A DNA stretch of 64,000 nucleotides from UBA6522 sp965262365. Lineage in GTDB: Bacteria; Pseudomonadota; Gammaproteobacteria; Steroidobacterales; Rariloculaceae. Position 1 is the stretch's first letter; every line of letters starts with the position of its first letter. The translations under genes and the position numbers were made by a program. Location: positions 3,162,001 through 3,226,000 of the forward strand of contig OZ253541.1 of NCBI GenBank assembly GCA_965262365.1. The letters are read 5' to 3'. The notes under the pieces are model-generated. The model was not told the DNA's origin. It worked only from the letters and a program-made list of their open reading frames with translations, and made no database searches. Below are positions 1-7,824 of the stretch, piece after piece.

Positions 1-462
1 GCTGCAGATTCGCTCGAAGAACTGGTCGGACGGCTCGACGATGTCGACGCCGATACCTGTCTCGAGGAAATCAAAGCGTACAACTCTGCGGTTCAAACGG
101 ACATTCCGTTCAACCCCAACGTCAAGGACGGACGCTGCACGGCGGGCCTATCCATCAACAAGAGCAACTGGGCGAATACCCTGGAGCAGCCGCCGTTCGA
201 AGCCTATGCGGTGACCTGCGGCATCACGTTCACCTTCGGCGGGCTGCGCGTCAACACCGATGCCCACGTGCTGGACACAGATCTTCGGCCAATCCCGGGG
301 CTGTATGCTGCCGGGGAACTGGTGGGCGGCGTGTTCTACAACAATTATCCCGGCGGCGCGGGGCTGATGGCGGGCGCGGTGTTCGGGAAGATCGCGGGTA
401 CTTCCGCCGCGAATACTGCTAGATCACCGGCACGCCAAAGAGGGTGCCATGGAAGACCGTAA
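1..462 (+). CDS. FAD-dependent tricarballylate dehydrogenase / fumarate reductase-type flavoprotein, 3' end only
   Basis: The reading frame is open from the first base and runs to the TAA at 460-462, so only about 153 C-terminal residues are present. The segment GLYAAGELVGG followed by YPGGAGLMAGAVFGKIAG is the C-terminal FAD-binding signature of the succinate dehydrogenase/fumarate reductase flavoprotein family, closest in style to tricarballylate dehydrogenases (TcuA-like). These oxidise a tricarboxylate using a bound FAD. The tctC, tctAB and prpF genes downstream support a tricarboxylate substrate (inference). After AGTSAA the last residues are basic and unlike the family, and they overlap the 3' end of the convergent NnrU gene, so the natural C-terminus may have been replaced. 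A 20-codon relic of a related tail lies at 2751. Confidence 0.8.
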   Translation, partial: AADSLEELVGRLDDVDADTCLEEIKAYNSAVQTDIPFNPNVKDGRCTAGLSINKSNWANTLEQPPFEAYAVTCGITFTFGGLRVNTDAHVLDTDLRPIPGLYAAGELVGGVFYNNYPGGAGLMAGAVFGKIAGTSAANTARSPARQRGCHGRP

Positions 463-976
463 GCAGGCCGGCGGCGGCGAGACCCGCGACGACGGCTGCC
501 CCGTCCATCGCCAGGCGCGGCGCCTTGTCGCTCGATGGTCGCTTGCCGCGTGCCACGACGCTGACGAGGTCGAGTACCGCATAGCCCGCAAAACTGCCGA
601 ACAGCACGACCGAGCGGAGATCGCCGTTGGAGAGTAGGTGGGCGGCTGCCCACAGCAATGTCCCGAGCAGCATCGGATGCCTGAGCACGGCGCGCAGATG
701 GGTTGGCATGTTGGCCGCCGCGAGCAGCACAAGCGCGGCGGGTACCGCGAACATCGATACCTGGCGCCCCCAGCCTGGCACCGCGTACAACGGTTCGAAG
801 GGCGCACGGGCGAACCCCCATGCCATGAGTACCAGACCTGCCAACGAGACGAGCGAAAACAGGCCGCGGTAGGCTCCCGGGCCGAGACGGGCGATCAGCG
901 CGACGCGCAGGGGTACGACGCTCGGTATCAAGTGGAGCGCGAAGAACAGAAAAAGGCCGGCGACAAGAAGGGTCAT
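419..976 (-). CDS. NnrU family integral membrane protein
   Basis: A protein of 185 residues with about five hydrophobic segments. It contains family-like blocks: FFALHLIP near the N-terminus, a middle LRHPMLLGTLLWAAAHLLSNGD block and a FAGYAVLD block. These are typical of the NnrU family, described from nitrite/nitric-oxide reduction clusters but widespread and without a proven reaction. The length matches the family (about 180-230). The start is the ATG at 976, with no better upstream candidate. It is convergent with the dehydrogenase tail and overlaps it by about 44 bases. No denitrification genes are in the window, so a role in nitrogen oxide metabolism is not supported by context. Confidence 0.8.
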   Translation of the reverse strand: MTLLVAGLFLFFALHLIPSVVPLRVALIARLGPGAYRGLFSLVSLAGLVLMAWGFARAPFEPLYAVPGWGRQVSMFAVPAALVLLAAANMPTHLRAVLRHPMLLGTLLWAAAHLLSNGDLRSVVLFGSFAGYAVLDLVSVVARGKRPSSDKAPRLAMDGAAVVAGLAAAGLLTVFHGTLFGVPVI

Positions 977-1100
977 CTCGGGGTGCTCCTACCGGGGTGG
1001 AACACCATATCGCAGCGAAATCGCGGAACGCAACCGATCATCGGGCTTCCAGAAAACAACGCGCTGTTCCTGCGCGTCAGCGCAGCCGGCAGCGCGGCCC

Positions 1101-1190
1101 GAACTGTGGATCTGCGGTCACACGCACTACAAGGTGGACTTCATGTTCGGAGAGACCCGGATTCTGTCGAATCAGGGCGGCTATCCGCCC
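1101..1190 (+). pseudogene. 3' fragment of a second metallophosphoesterase copy
   Basis: About 90 bases nearly identical to 2169-2258 inside the intact metallophosphoesterase, covering ELWICGHTHY through LSNQGGYP. No upstream part of this copy exists. The last 17 codons of the gene are missing, and the sequence jumps straight into the 3' end of the antisense small gene (1181-1381). Together with that gene it forms the left member of an imperfect tandem duplication, about 1.1 kb apart. It is not expected to be translated. Confidence 0.8.
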
Positions 1191-1381
1191 GGGGGATCGC
1201 CGGTGCGCAGGTATTCGATGCTGCTCTTGATCTCGCCGAAATCCCGGGCCGCTTCCACCCGATGTTCCGTGAGCGCATCCTCAAGCCGGTCCATGCGATT
1301 TCCGTGCACGCGCTGAGCGTTCAGAATCAGCCCGGCGAGGATGACGCCGATGCCTATCAACCATCGCAGCTCTTCTTTCAT
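1181..1381 (-). CDS. Small membrane-anchored coiled-coil protein, copy A
   Basis: A 66-residue protein: MKEE, one hydrophobic segment (about residues 8-22) and a charged helical tail. It is a near copy of the protein at 2300-2524 but lacks an 8-residue block (about residues 30-37 of that protein). An N-in single-pass helix with a cytosolic or periplasmic coil is likely; no function is known. The ATG at 1381 is preceded on the minus strand by a region conserved with the other copy, so the promoter was duplicated too. Architecture and the opening M-(K/N)-x-E..IG(I/V)GV pattern are shared with the proteins at 8111-8401 and 9786-10097. Confidence 0.6.
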   Translation of the reverse strand: MKEELRWLIGIGVILAGLILNAQRVHGNRMDRLEDALTEHRVEAARDFGEIKSSIEYLRTGDPPGG

Positions 1382-1574
1382 GCCGGCAATGTAACATATC
1401 GTTTCTCGGCCCGGCATCGCGCGAAACTGGCCCCAGAATCGAGAAAGGCGGGCTTGCATGGAACAACGTTCTGCAGTAGCTGCGGCGACCGGTGGGCCTC
1501 GTAGCGGGCGGTGCCAGTTCCGGTAGAATTCCCCTCCCCGCATGACAGCCCGCCGGTCCGACGGGATCAAAACC

Positions 1575-2303
1575 ATGAAATTGCAAATCGCGAGCGACAT
1601 ACATCGGGAATTCGGCCATTCGCCGAAGGTGCCGGACGTGGGAGCCGACGTGCTCGTGCTGGCCGGCGACATCGGCCTGGCAGACGATAAGACCGTGGAG
1701 TGGCTGCGCGGACTGAGCGGGCGCTACGAGGCGGTCCTGTATGTGCCGGGGAACCACGAGTTCTACGGGAAGGACCTGGCCGACGCCAATTCGTTCATGA
1801 GCGGAATGAGCGCGTACGGCGGTTATGAGTGGATGAACAACCAGGCGGTGCGGGTGGGCGACCGGCGTTTCGTCGGCAGTCCCTTGTGGGCCAACTTCTG
1901 CCACGAGCCTTTGTCGATGCTAAATGCGGGCCGCGCGATCAACGACTTCCACCGCATCCGGCACGGTGGCGGCCTGATGACTCCCGGAGCCATGTTGGAC
2001 CTGCACGCAGAGGCCGTTGCGTTTCTGACGGATACGGTCAAGCCCGGCGATATCGTCATCACGCACTGGCCGCCGACCCTGAAGGCTCGCCACACGGGCT
2101 TTCCGATGGATGACATCGCCAAGTACTTCTGCGCCGACATTCCGGAAGTCGTGGAGTCCACCCGGCCCGAACTGTGGATCTGCGGGCACACGCACTACAA
2201 CGTGGACTTCATGTTCGGAGAGACCCGGATTCTGTCGAATCAGGGCGGCTATCCGCACGAGACGATCGCCGGATACGATCCGGGGCGGAGCGTCGAGGTC
2301 TAG
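1575..2303 (+). CDS. Calcineurin-like metallophosphoesterase
   Basis: A protein of 242 residues with the full metal-binding set of the calcineurin-like family: SDIH (7-10), GDI (31-33), GNHE (59-62), a central THW and GHTH (about 204-207). These coordinate two divalent metals for phosphoester hydrolysis; the substrate cannot be told from sequence. I chose the ATG at 1575 because the SDIH motif then falls at the usual distance. The ATG at 1542 would add 11 atypical residues. The stop codon region overlaps the stop of the antisense small gene at 2300. A 3' fragment of a second copy lies at 1101-1190. The gene interrupts what looks like an older dehydrogenase-tctC junction. Confidence 0.85.
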   Translation: MKLQIASDIHREFGHSPKVPDVGADVLVLAGDIGLADDKTVEWLRGLSGRYEAVLYVPGNHEFYGKDLADANSFMSGMSAYGGYEWMNNQAVRVGDRRFVGSPLWANFCHEPLSMLNAGRAINDFHRIRHGGGLMTPGAMLDLHAEAVAFLTDTVKPGDIVITHWPPTLKARHTGFPMDDIAKYFCADIPEVVESTRPELWICGHTHYNVDFMFGETRILSNQGGYPHETIAGYDPGRSVEV

Positions 2304-2524
2304 AACTCGCCTGGGGAATCGCCGGTGCGGAGGTATTCGATGCTGCTCTTGATCTCGCCGAAATCCCGGGCCGCTTCCACCCGATGTTCCGTGAGCGCAT
2401 CCTCCAGCCGGTCAACCTGGTTTCCAAGCCCGACTATGCGATTTCCGTGCACACGCTGGGCGTTCAGAATCAGCCCGGCGAGTATTACGCCGATACCGAT
2501 CAACCATCGCACCTCTTCTTTCAT
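2300..2524 (-). CDS. Small membrane-anchored coiled-coil protein, copy B
   Basis: A 74-residue protein with a hydrophobic helix at about residues 8-22 followed by a charged amphipathic tail containing QVDRLEDALTEHRVEAARDF, which reads as a short coiled coil. Copy A (1181-1381) is the same protein with an 8-residue deletion. It is convergent with the metallophosphoesterase, the stop codons overlapping at 2300-2303. The pair metallophosphoesterase plus antisense coil is repeated, so the two may travel or be duplicated as a cassette. Function unknown. Confidence 0.6.
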   Translation of the reverse strand: MKEEVRWLIGIGVILAGLILNAQRVHGNRIVGLGNQVDRLEDALTEHRVEAARDFGEIKSSIEYLRTGDSPGEF

Positions 2525-2750
2525 GCCCGCAATTTAACACATCGTTTCCCGGCCCTGCATCGCGCAAAACTGGCCCCGGAATCGAGAATGGCGGGCTTGC
2601 ATGGAGCGCTTGAGGCGCTAATGGAGCGATGCGGAGCGATTTGTACGAGTGCAAATGGATGCCGAGCATTTCGGCGGCCTATCCTTGGACGCGGAGAGAC
2701 TGACCGTGCATTATTGCCACGGTATCCGTGTCTTCGACAAGGAATACCAA

Positions 2751-2810
2751 ATGGTGGGCGCTGTTTTCGGAGAGATCGCGGGAACGTCCGTGGCGAGTGG
2801 ACGGATTTGA
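2751..2810 (+). pseudogene. Relic of a dehydrogenase flavoprotein C-terminus just upstream of tctC
   Basis: Twenty codons, MVGAVFGEIAGTSVASGRI and stop, match the MAGAVFGKIAGTSAA end of the flavoprotein at the left edge. The frame stays open upstream to about 2641, but that part does not look like the flavoprotein. The stop at 2808-2810 lies 16 bases before the TTG start of tctC, a normal operon spacing. I infer that a tcuA-like gene once preceded tctC directly and was lost except for its tail. Confidence 0.65.
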
Positions 2811-2826
2811 AGGGGCTGGAAGGCGC

Positions 2827-3960
2827 TTGAGCAAGATCGACCGAAGAAAGTTTCTGGGTTCGGCCACGCTCGGACTGGGCGGGCTGGGTCTCGGTGGATT
2901 GGGCGGGCTGGGCCTTGGCCTCGCACCCTCCCCCGCCCACGCCCAATCCCCCGACTTCTCCGGCCGCATCATCGAACTCATCATCCCCTTCAAGGAAGGC
3001 GGCGGTTCCGACACCTGGGGCCGCTTCAACGCCCCCTTCCTCTCGCGGTACCTCCCCGGCCAGCCCACCGTCGTCGTGCGCAATGTCCCGGGCGGCAACT
3101 CCATCGCCGGCGCCAACCGCTTCGCCGCGCGGGCCCGGCCGGATGGGCTCTCGGTGCTGGGCACTTCCGCGTCCACCCAGTTTCCCTATCTCATGGACGA
3201 TCCGCGGGTGCGGTACGAGTATCGGGACTGGCGCGTGCTGATGGCCTACGGCACGGGCGGGGTGGCCTACGTCTCTGCCGATCTCGGCATCGCCGACGCG
3301 ACGGAACTCGGCCGGATCGCCGACCGGGAACTGCTCTACGGCAGCCAGGGGCCCACGTCGCTGGACCTGGTCCCGGTGCTCGGCTTCAAGCTCATGGGCC
3401 TTAACGTCCGGCCCATCTTCGGGATGAGCGGACGCGGCGCCGGAAGGCTCTCGTTCGAACGGGGCGAGGTCAATATCGACTACCAGACCTCCACCGCCTA
3501 CCTGCGCAACGTGGTGCCGCTCATCGAGCAGGGCGCCGCCGTGCCGCTGTTCTCGTGGGGCGCGCTGGACGCCGACGGCAACCTGATCCGCGATCCCACC
3601 TTCCCGGATCTGCCCCACTACGGGGAAGCCTACGAGCTGCTGCACGGCGAACCGCCCCGCGGCGCCGGCTGGGAGAGCTGGTTCGCCTTCTTCACCGCGG
3701 GATTCCCGGCGCAGAAGCTGCTCGTTGCGCCCGCGGAGACGCCGGACGAGATCGTCGGCGCCTACGAGGACGCCGTGCGCGCCATGCGCCGGGACCCGGA
3801 ATACATCGCCCGAAAGCCCGCGGCACTGGGCACCTACGAGCAGGTGGTCGGCCCTGCGGCGCAGCGCATCTACGAACTGGCCACCGACGTTCCGCAAAGC
3901 GCCCGCGCCTGGGTCCGGACGTGGCTCAGGGACGAATTTCGCGTGAATCTCGAGGCCTGA
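2827..3960 (+). CDS. tctC: Tripartite tricarboxylate transporter substrate-binding protein (TctC/Bug family)
   Basis: Periplasmic solute-binding protein of a tripartite tricarboxylate transporter, about 377 residues. The N-terminus has a twin-arginine start (RRKFLG, residues 6-11), a glycine/leucine-rich hydrophobic stretch and a probable cleavage after AHA near residue 37. The mature protein begins with FSGRIIELIIPFKEGGGSDTW-type sequence, the usual TctC opening. I prefer the TTG at 2827 because it follows a GGAAGG-like ribosome site and gives a proper signal peptide; the ATG at 2728 adds a non-family leader. The tctAB membrane subunit follows after a 0.99 kb disruption, and a deleted second copy of this gene's 3' end directly precedes it (4872-4949). 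Confidence 0.9.
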   Translation: MSKIDRRKFLGSATLGLGGLGLGGLGGLGLGLAPSPAHAQSPDFSGRIIELIIPFKEGGGSDTWGRFNAPFLSRYLPGQPTVVVRNVPGGNSIAGANRFAARARPDGLSVLGTSASTQFPYLMDDPRVRYEYRDWRVLMAYGTGGVAYVSADLGIADATELGRIADRELLYGSQGPTSLDLVPVLGFKLMGLNVRPIFGMSGRGAGRLSFERGEVNIDYQTSTAYLRNVVPLIEQGAAVPLFSWGALDADGNLIRDPTFPDLPHYGEAYELLHGEPPRGAGWESWFAFFTAGFPAQKLLVAPAETPDEIVGAYEDAVRAMRRDPEYIARKPAALGTYEQVVGPAAQRIYELATDVPQSARAWVRTWLRDEFRVNLEA

Positions 3961-3986
3961 ACCTTGCCGGAAGCGCTGCTGGCCGC
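3909..3986 (+). repeat. Direct repeat of the tctC-tctA junction, left copy
   Basis: This segment is repeated with few changes at 4896-4973, an offset of 987 bases. It covers the last codons of tctC, its stop and the first codons of tctA. The material between the copies (prpF scar, Xre-like gene, AT-rich spacer) therefore looks like an insertion resolved by, or causing, duplication of the junction. Confidence 0.75.
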
Positions 3987-4138
3987 CATGGGATCCCCCG
4001 ACCGGCGGCAGATCGACGGACTCGGGGGCACCGACATGCTGACGAGCAAGGTGGCGAGGGATTAAGAGTTCGGTGCGCCGGCATTGTTCGCGCAGCACGC
4101 AGGATCATGGACGGCCTAGTGTTCGGACCCGAGAGCAA
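3961..4138 (+). pseudogene. Chimeric scar: tctA start joined to an internally deleted prpF relic
   Basis: Immediately after the tctC stop comes TTG CCG GAA GCG CTG CTG GCC GCC, the first codons of tctA, as at 4951. The sequence then switches into a prpF segment (AAMGSPD..QIDGLGG..LTSKVA, matching prpF codons about 39-67) and then into the prpF 3' end around the ARKIMDG block (about 4090-4138). The middle of prpF is absent. This small stretch joins three breakpoints and cannot encode a working protein. Confidence 0.7.
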
Positions 4139-4309
4139 ATGATTGCATACTTGTCTATTGATACGACAATCGTTATGTTGTCTACAATGTCAATATGTTT
4201 CTGGGTCACTCAGCGTACGGATAGGGTAACAAGACCTCAAATCGTGAGACCGGTGCCCACACAATTGGAATTGCATACTTGGCATTGAGTGGCGACAGGA
4301 GCACAACGC

Positions 4310-4648
4310 ATGTCAAACGCAGTAGGGAAACGGCTTGATTCCATCAAGGAGCATGGAGGCATCAAGGCGAGGGATATCGCTCAGTTGATGGATACCACGC
4401 CGGAGACGGTATCGCGGTGGACCCGCGGCAAGGTCGATCCCCAACCGGACCGTCTGAAACGCCTGCTGACCCTGGAATGGGTAATTGACCAATTGGCGGA
4501 ACTCTATGAGCCGGACGAGGCACGCCTGTGGTTGTTCGCACCTCATCGACTGTTGAACGGCAGGACCCCGGCGGATTGTCTGCAGGAAGGCGAGTTCGAT
4601 GAGGTTATGACCATCATCGATCACCTGAAGGATGGCGCATACGTTTGA
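4310..4648 (+). CDS. Orphan Xre/MbcA/ParS-type antitoxin (DUF2384-like)
   Basis: A 112-residue protein. Residues about 12-50 form a helix-turn-helix (ARDIAQLMDTTPETVSRWTRG). Residues about 60-105 fit the Xre/MbcA/ParS toxin-binding fold, including the AREL-like YEPDEARLWLFAPHRLLNGRTP block usual for antitoxins paired with RES-domain NAD-degrading toxins. No RES gene follows: the next 250 bases hold only short open stretches, so it is an orphan or a relic. The ATG at 4310 follows GGAGCACAACGC; an upstream ATG-like start at 4289 is less likely. The AT-rich region 4140-4290 upstream repeats ATTGCATACTTG at 4142 and 4270 and probably holds its promoter. Confidence 0.75.
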   Translation: MSNAVGKRLDSIKEHGGIKARDIAQLMDTTPETVSRWTRGKVDPQPDRLKRLLTLEWVIDQLAELYEPDEARLWLFAPHRLLNGRTPADCLQEGEFDEVMTIIDHLKDGAYV

Positions 4649-4871
4649 GCGGGAGACGGCTGGATGCTGTCCGATGAAGAGATTCGCGGCGCAGCTCGGA
4701 CGGCGAGGCCTCGTCGATCCGAGAAAAGATAACCAATCCAGCAAATCGGGCGTTTGCTTTACTTTTCGTTGCCTTTTTTGAAAGAAAAATATAACTGAAC
4801 CGTCGGTATGGGCGTAAAGTTATCTTTTCATTCGCGGTCCTGGAAGGGAGTCATCATGGCGTTCAGCGTTC
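4649..4871. other. AT-rich spacer with an 11-bp inverted repeat
   Basis: No gene is visible. GAAAAGATAAC at 4723-4733 and its exact reverse complement at 4819-4829 enclose 85 bases rich in A and T, including TTTACTTTTCGTTGCCTTTTTT and a run of GAAAGAAAAA. This could form an extended hairpin, be a terminator/operator region for the antitoxin gene, or be the remnant of a small non-autonomous element. I cannot choose between these. Confidence 0.4.
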
Positions 4872-4949
4872 GCGGATCGGCGCCTACAAGGACACTTGGG
4901 TCCGGACGCGGCTCAAGGATGAATTCCGCGTGAATCTCGAGGCCTGAAC
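4872..4949 (+). pseudogene. tctC 3' relic with internal deletion
   Basis: In frame this reads IGAYKDTWVRTRLKDEFR and on to NLEA stop. The first residues match tctC around 3750 (VGAYEDA) and the rest match its last 16 residues at 3909-3960, so about 150 bases are missing between. It ends two bases before the TTG start of tctAB, preserving the original tctC-tctA spacing and showing that tctC once sat directly upstream. Confidence 0.75.
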
Positions 4950-4950
4950 C

Positions 4951-6987
4951 TTGACCGAAGCGCTGCTGGCCGCAATTGCCAACCTGGCGACTGCCGATCA
5001 CCTCCTCCATCTCGCGCTCGGCGTGATGCTGGGACTGGCGGTCGGCGCCTTCCCCGGACTCGGCGGCATCGCCGGGCTCGCCATCTTGATGCCCTTCCTG
5101 TACGGGATGGATACCGTCTCGGCGCTGGCCATGCTGGTGGGCATGGTCGCGGTGATCCCCACATCCGATACCTTCACCTCCGTGCTCATGGGGATCCCCG
5201 GCTCCAGCGCCAGCCAGGCCACGGTGCTGGACGGCTTCCCCCTGTCGCAGCAGGGGCACGCCGCCCGCGCGCTGTCGGCCGCATTCACCGCATCGCTGAT
5301 GGGCGGGATCGTCGGCGCGGTGATCCTCACGCTGTTCGTGCAGGTGGCGCGGCCGCTCATCCTCACGTTCGGCTCGGCGGAACTGTTCATGCTGGCGCTG
5401 CTGGGCCTCTCCATGGTGGGCGTGCTCTCCGGCGCCAGCCTGATCAAGGGGCTCGCCGCCTGCGGACTCGGGCTGATCGTCGGCTCCATCGGCGGCGCGC
5501 CCGCCACCGGCGAGTTCCGGATGACGTTCGGCATCGACTACCTCTACGACGGCCTGCCCCTGGTCATCGTCGGCATCGGCCTGTTCGCCTTCCCGGAAAT
5601 CACCGAATTGCTGCGCCGCAACCGCCCCATCGCCGCCGGCCGCATGCTCGCCGCGGACTGGTTCGAAGGCATCCGGGACGTATTCCGCCACTGGCTGTTG
5701 TGCCTGCGCTGCGCGGGCCTGGGCACCCTGATCGGCGCCATCCCCGGACTCGGCGGCACGGTCGTTGACTGGATCGCCTACGGCCACGTGGTCCAGACCG
5801 CCAGGGACAAGTCCCGCTTCGGCAAGGGCGACATCCGCGGCGTGCTCGCCCCGGAATCGGCCAACAACGCCAAGGAAGGCGGCGGACTGGTGCCGACGCT
5901 GCTGTTCGGCATCCCCGGCTCCGGCGCCATGGCCGTCTTCCTCGGCGGCATGGTGCTGCTGGGCATCGAAGCCGGCCCCGCCATGGTCTCCAGCGACCTG
6001 GACCTGACCTACACGATCATCTGGTCGCTGGCGCTGGCCAACGTCCTCGGCGCGGGAAGCTGCATGCTGCTGGCCCGGCCCATCGCACGGCTGACCACGA
6101 TCCCGTTCAACCTGCTGGCGCCGTTCATGATCGTGGTGGTGAGCTTTGCCGCGTACCAGGCGACGCGGCAGTTCATGGATCTGGTGGCGTTGCTGGCGGT
6201 GGGAGTGCTGGGGGTGTTGTTGCGTCGGTTCGGGTGGTCGCGGCCGGCGTTCTTGATCGGATTTGTGCTGGCGCCGCAGGCGGAGGGGTATTTGAACCTG
6301 GCGGTGCAGTTTTATGGGTGGGAGATGCTGGTGCGGCCGGGGGTGGTGGTGATTCTCGGGATTACGGTGGTGTCGGTTTGGTTGGGGGCGCGTGGGCAGG
6401 GAGGCAGGGCTCAACGTGCGCAGACGGGGGCGGATGGATCGCGGCGGAGTTCGCCGGCCGGGAATGTTGGTCCGCAGCTTGCGTTTGTTGGTGGGGCGAT
6501 TGCAATGCTGCTGTATGCCGTGTGGAGCAGTCTGAGGCTTTCGCCGTTGGGGCGGATATTTCCGTTGAGTGTGGCGGTGGCGACGTTGGTGTTTTGTGTT
6601 GTGTTGGTGGTGGTGTTGAGGGTGAGGCCGGCGGTCAGTCCGGCGAATGTGGACCTTGAGTGGGGGGCGGAAGCTGCCAAGGGCGGCCACCAGTCCAATG
6701 CCGAAGCCGGTGCTGGGGAGGGCGGCGGCGGTACGTGGCGAAGCGCTGGTTGGTTCGGGGTGCTGGTCGCGGTCGTGGGCGTGGTGGGCTTTCTGCCGGG
6801 CGTCCTCGTATTCTTCATGGCGTTTCTGCGACGCAAGGCGCAGCAGTCCTGGGGATTGACGCTGTTGCTGACGGCTTGCGTGATCGTGGCCCTGGCGGCG
6901 GTCGCCAACCTGTTGCTGGTGGAACTACCCGGGGGCCTGATTGCAGAATACGTCGACCAACCCTGGCTGACGGGACAAGTGCGATGA
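4951..6987 (+). CDS. Fused TctA-TctB membrane subunits of a tripartite tricarboxylate transporter
   Basis: A 678-residue inner-membrane protein. Residues 1 to about 490 are TctA: two PGLGG loops (about 35 and 256), the IPGSSASQATVLDG block and a dozen hydrophobic helices that form the sodium-coupled permease. Residues about 500-678 contain four hydrophobic segments split by a charged linker, as in the small TctB subunit, so the two subunits are fused. The TTG at 4951 is the start by family alignment. The last codon overlaps an ATGACGCAG at 6984 that is the start of prpF in other copies here, but prpF diverges after three codons at this place. From about 6180 to 6660 the codon use is visibly richer in TTG and GTG than before. 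Confidence 0.9.
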   Translation: MTEALLAAIANLATADHLLHLALGVMLGLAVGAFPGLGGIAGLAILMPFLYGMDTVSALAMLVGMVAVIPTSDTFTSVLMGIPGSSASQATVLDGFPLSQQGHAARALSAAFTASLMGGIVGAVILTLFVQVARPLILTFGSAELFMLALLGLSMVGVLSGASLIKGLAACGLGLIVGSIGGAPATGEFRMTFGIDYLYDGLPLVIVGIGLFAFPEITELLRRNRPIAAGRMLAADWFEGIRDVFRHWLLCLRCAGLGTLIGAIPGLGGTVVDWIAYGHVVQTARDKSRFGKGDIRGVLAPESANNAKEGGGLVPTLLFGIPGSGAMAVFLGGMVLLGIEAGPAMVSSDLDLTYTIIWSLALANVLGAGSCMLLARPIARLTTIPFNLLAPFMIVVVSFAAYQATRQFMDLVALLAVGVLGVLLRRFGWSRPAFLIGFVLAPQAEGYLNLAVQFYGWEMLVRPGVVVILGITVVSVWLGARGQGGRAQRAQTGADGSRRSSPAGNVGPQLAFVGGAIAMLLYAVWSSLRLSPLGRIFPLSVAVATLVFCVVLVVVLRVRPAVSPANVDLEWGAEAAKGGHQSNAEAGAGEGGGGTWRSAGWFGVLVAVVGVVGFLPGVLVFFMAFLRRKAQQSWGLTLLLTACVIVALAAVANLLLVELPGGLIAEYVDQPWLTGQVR

Positions 6988-7153
6988 CGCAGCCGGCAAG
7001 GAATCTGCCCAGAACGACGGGATATAGAACTGAAATCCACGACTGAGGATCATATACTTGGGTCGACATGATCGCCGGGCAACGAATTAACGCTTGACGC
7101 CCCCTGTCGTTGGCGAATATTCCAGCGACGGTACGTCTCCAAGGGTATCCAAC

Positions 7154-7402
7154 ATGGACAATGATGAACTGCTAGCGACGGAAGTAGCCTTTCTGAATCG
7201 GAATCGGAACCGGCTAATCCGCAAGTACGACAGCTTGTTCTTGCTCATAAAGGGCACCGAGGTTGTCGATTCCTTCGAGAACGAGACCGACGCGATCACC
7301 GAAGGGATGCGAAAATTCGGCCAAGAACCATTTTTGGTTCGGCGCCCGCAGGACAGGACACAGACATTTTTCAATCCTGCATTGTCACTTGGCCTAATGT
7401 GA
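7154..7402 (+). CDS. DUF5678-like small protein
   Basis: An 82-residue protein with a WLxRYDsLFLLIKGTEVVDSF...DAITEG..KFG..PFLVR pattern, which fits the DUF5678 family (a small alpha/beta domain of unknown function, often next to a retropepsin-like gene). I start at the ATG at 7154; an upstream in-frame ATG at 7094 adds residues without family character. It overlaps by four bases with the following GTG-started retropepsin-like fragment, so the two were co-translated. It lies in a block inserted between the tctAB end and a later repeat of that end. Confidence 0.55.
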   Translation: MDNDELLATEVAFLNRNRNRLIRKYDSLFLLIKGTEVVDSFENETDAITEGMRKFGQEPFLVRRPQDRTQTFFNPALSLGLM

Positions 7403-7590
7403 TCGTTCCCGTGTTTTCCGGGAGACTTGAGATACCCGGCTTCTCGAACTTCGATGTTCCTCAAGGGCTGATGGGAGTGAACCTCCACGGCAACAAGATG
7501 GATATCATCGCCCTCATAGGGCGAGACCTTCTCGGAGCCGCAATCCTGATCTACAACGGGATGGACGGGCATTTCTCTGTCTCGATATAG
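7399..7590 (+). pseudogene. Retropepsin-like aspartic protease, C-terminal fragment
   Basis: Sixty-three codons from a GTG overlapping the previous stop. It contains MDIIALIGRDLLGAAILIYNG, which matches the second conserved block (LIGRDxL...LIYNG) of small bacterial retropepsin-like proteases encoded beside DUF5678 genes. The catalytic DTGA motif and the N-terminal half are missing, so it cannot be an active protease unless the missing half is elsewhere. An ordinary 5' deletion that kept a plausible overlap start is the likely cause. Confidence 0.5.
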
Positions 7591-7790
7591 CCCGAGTCGT
7601 TCGATGCCTGTCTTGGCGGCCGGGCGGTCGCGCTCGTCCCCTGCCCGGCGCACGGGATCGCGTTGACTTGACAAACGCAGTGGCAAATAATTGGCGAAGA
7701 TGGATGCATTCGAGGCTGCGTGAGCAGCGTTCATCGACCGCCGGAAAACCGGTTCCGGCCGTGCTGGAATATTGAAGCGTACTCGCGAGG

Positions 7791-7824
7791 AAAAGGCCCC
7801 TCAAGCAGGGGTCTTTTCCTTTTT
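7791..7824 (+). terminator. Probable intrinsic terminator
   Basis: AAAAGGCCCC, a 7-base loop TCAAGCA, and GGGGTCTTTT followed by CCTTTTT form a 10-bp stem with one mismatch and a T-rich tail. The gene it once served is not identifiable; the T-run merges directly into a prpF relic, so the terminator was brought here by rearrangement. Confidence 0.5.

Noticed and set aside
345..821. Long open frames antisense to the NnrU and flavoprotein genes
   Set aside because: Arginine-rich translations without family features; GC-rich codon bias opens antisense frames throughout this window.
2521..4098. 525-residue open frame antisense to tctC
   Set aside because: Composition (H, R, G, P rich) is that of an antisense shadow; tctC on the plus strand is unmistakable.
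4158..4188. TTGATA...TACAAT promoter for the Xre-like gene
   Set aside because: The spacer would be 19 bases and the region is AT-rich enough for chance matches; not strong enough to list.
4649..4735. A RES-domain toxin gene behind the Xre/DUF2384 gene
   Set aside because: Only a 22-codon open stretch follows (MLSDEEIRGAARTARPRRSE), without RES motifs.
4828..6690. 620-residue open frame antisense to tctAB
   Set aside because: Low-complexity H/Q/R/D-rich translation, typical of the reverse strand of a membrane-protein gene.
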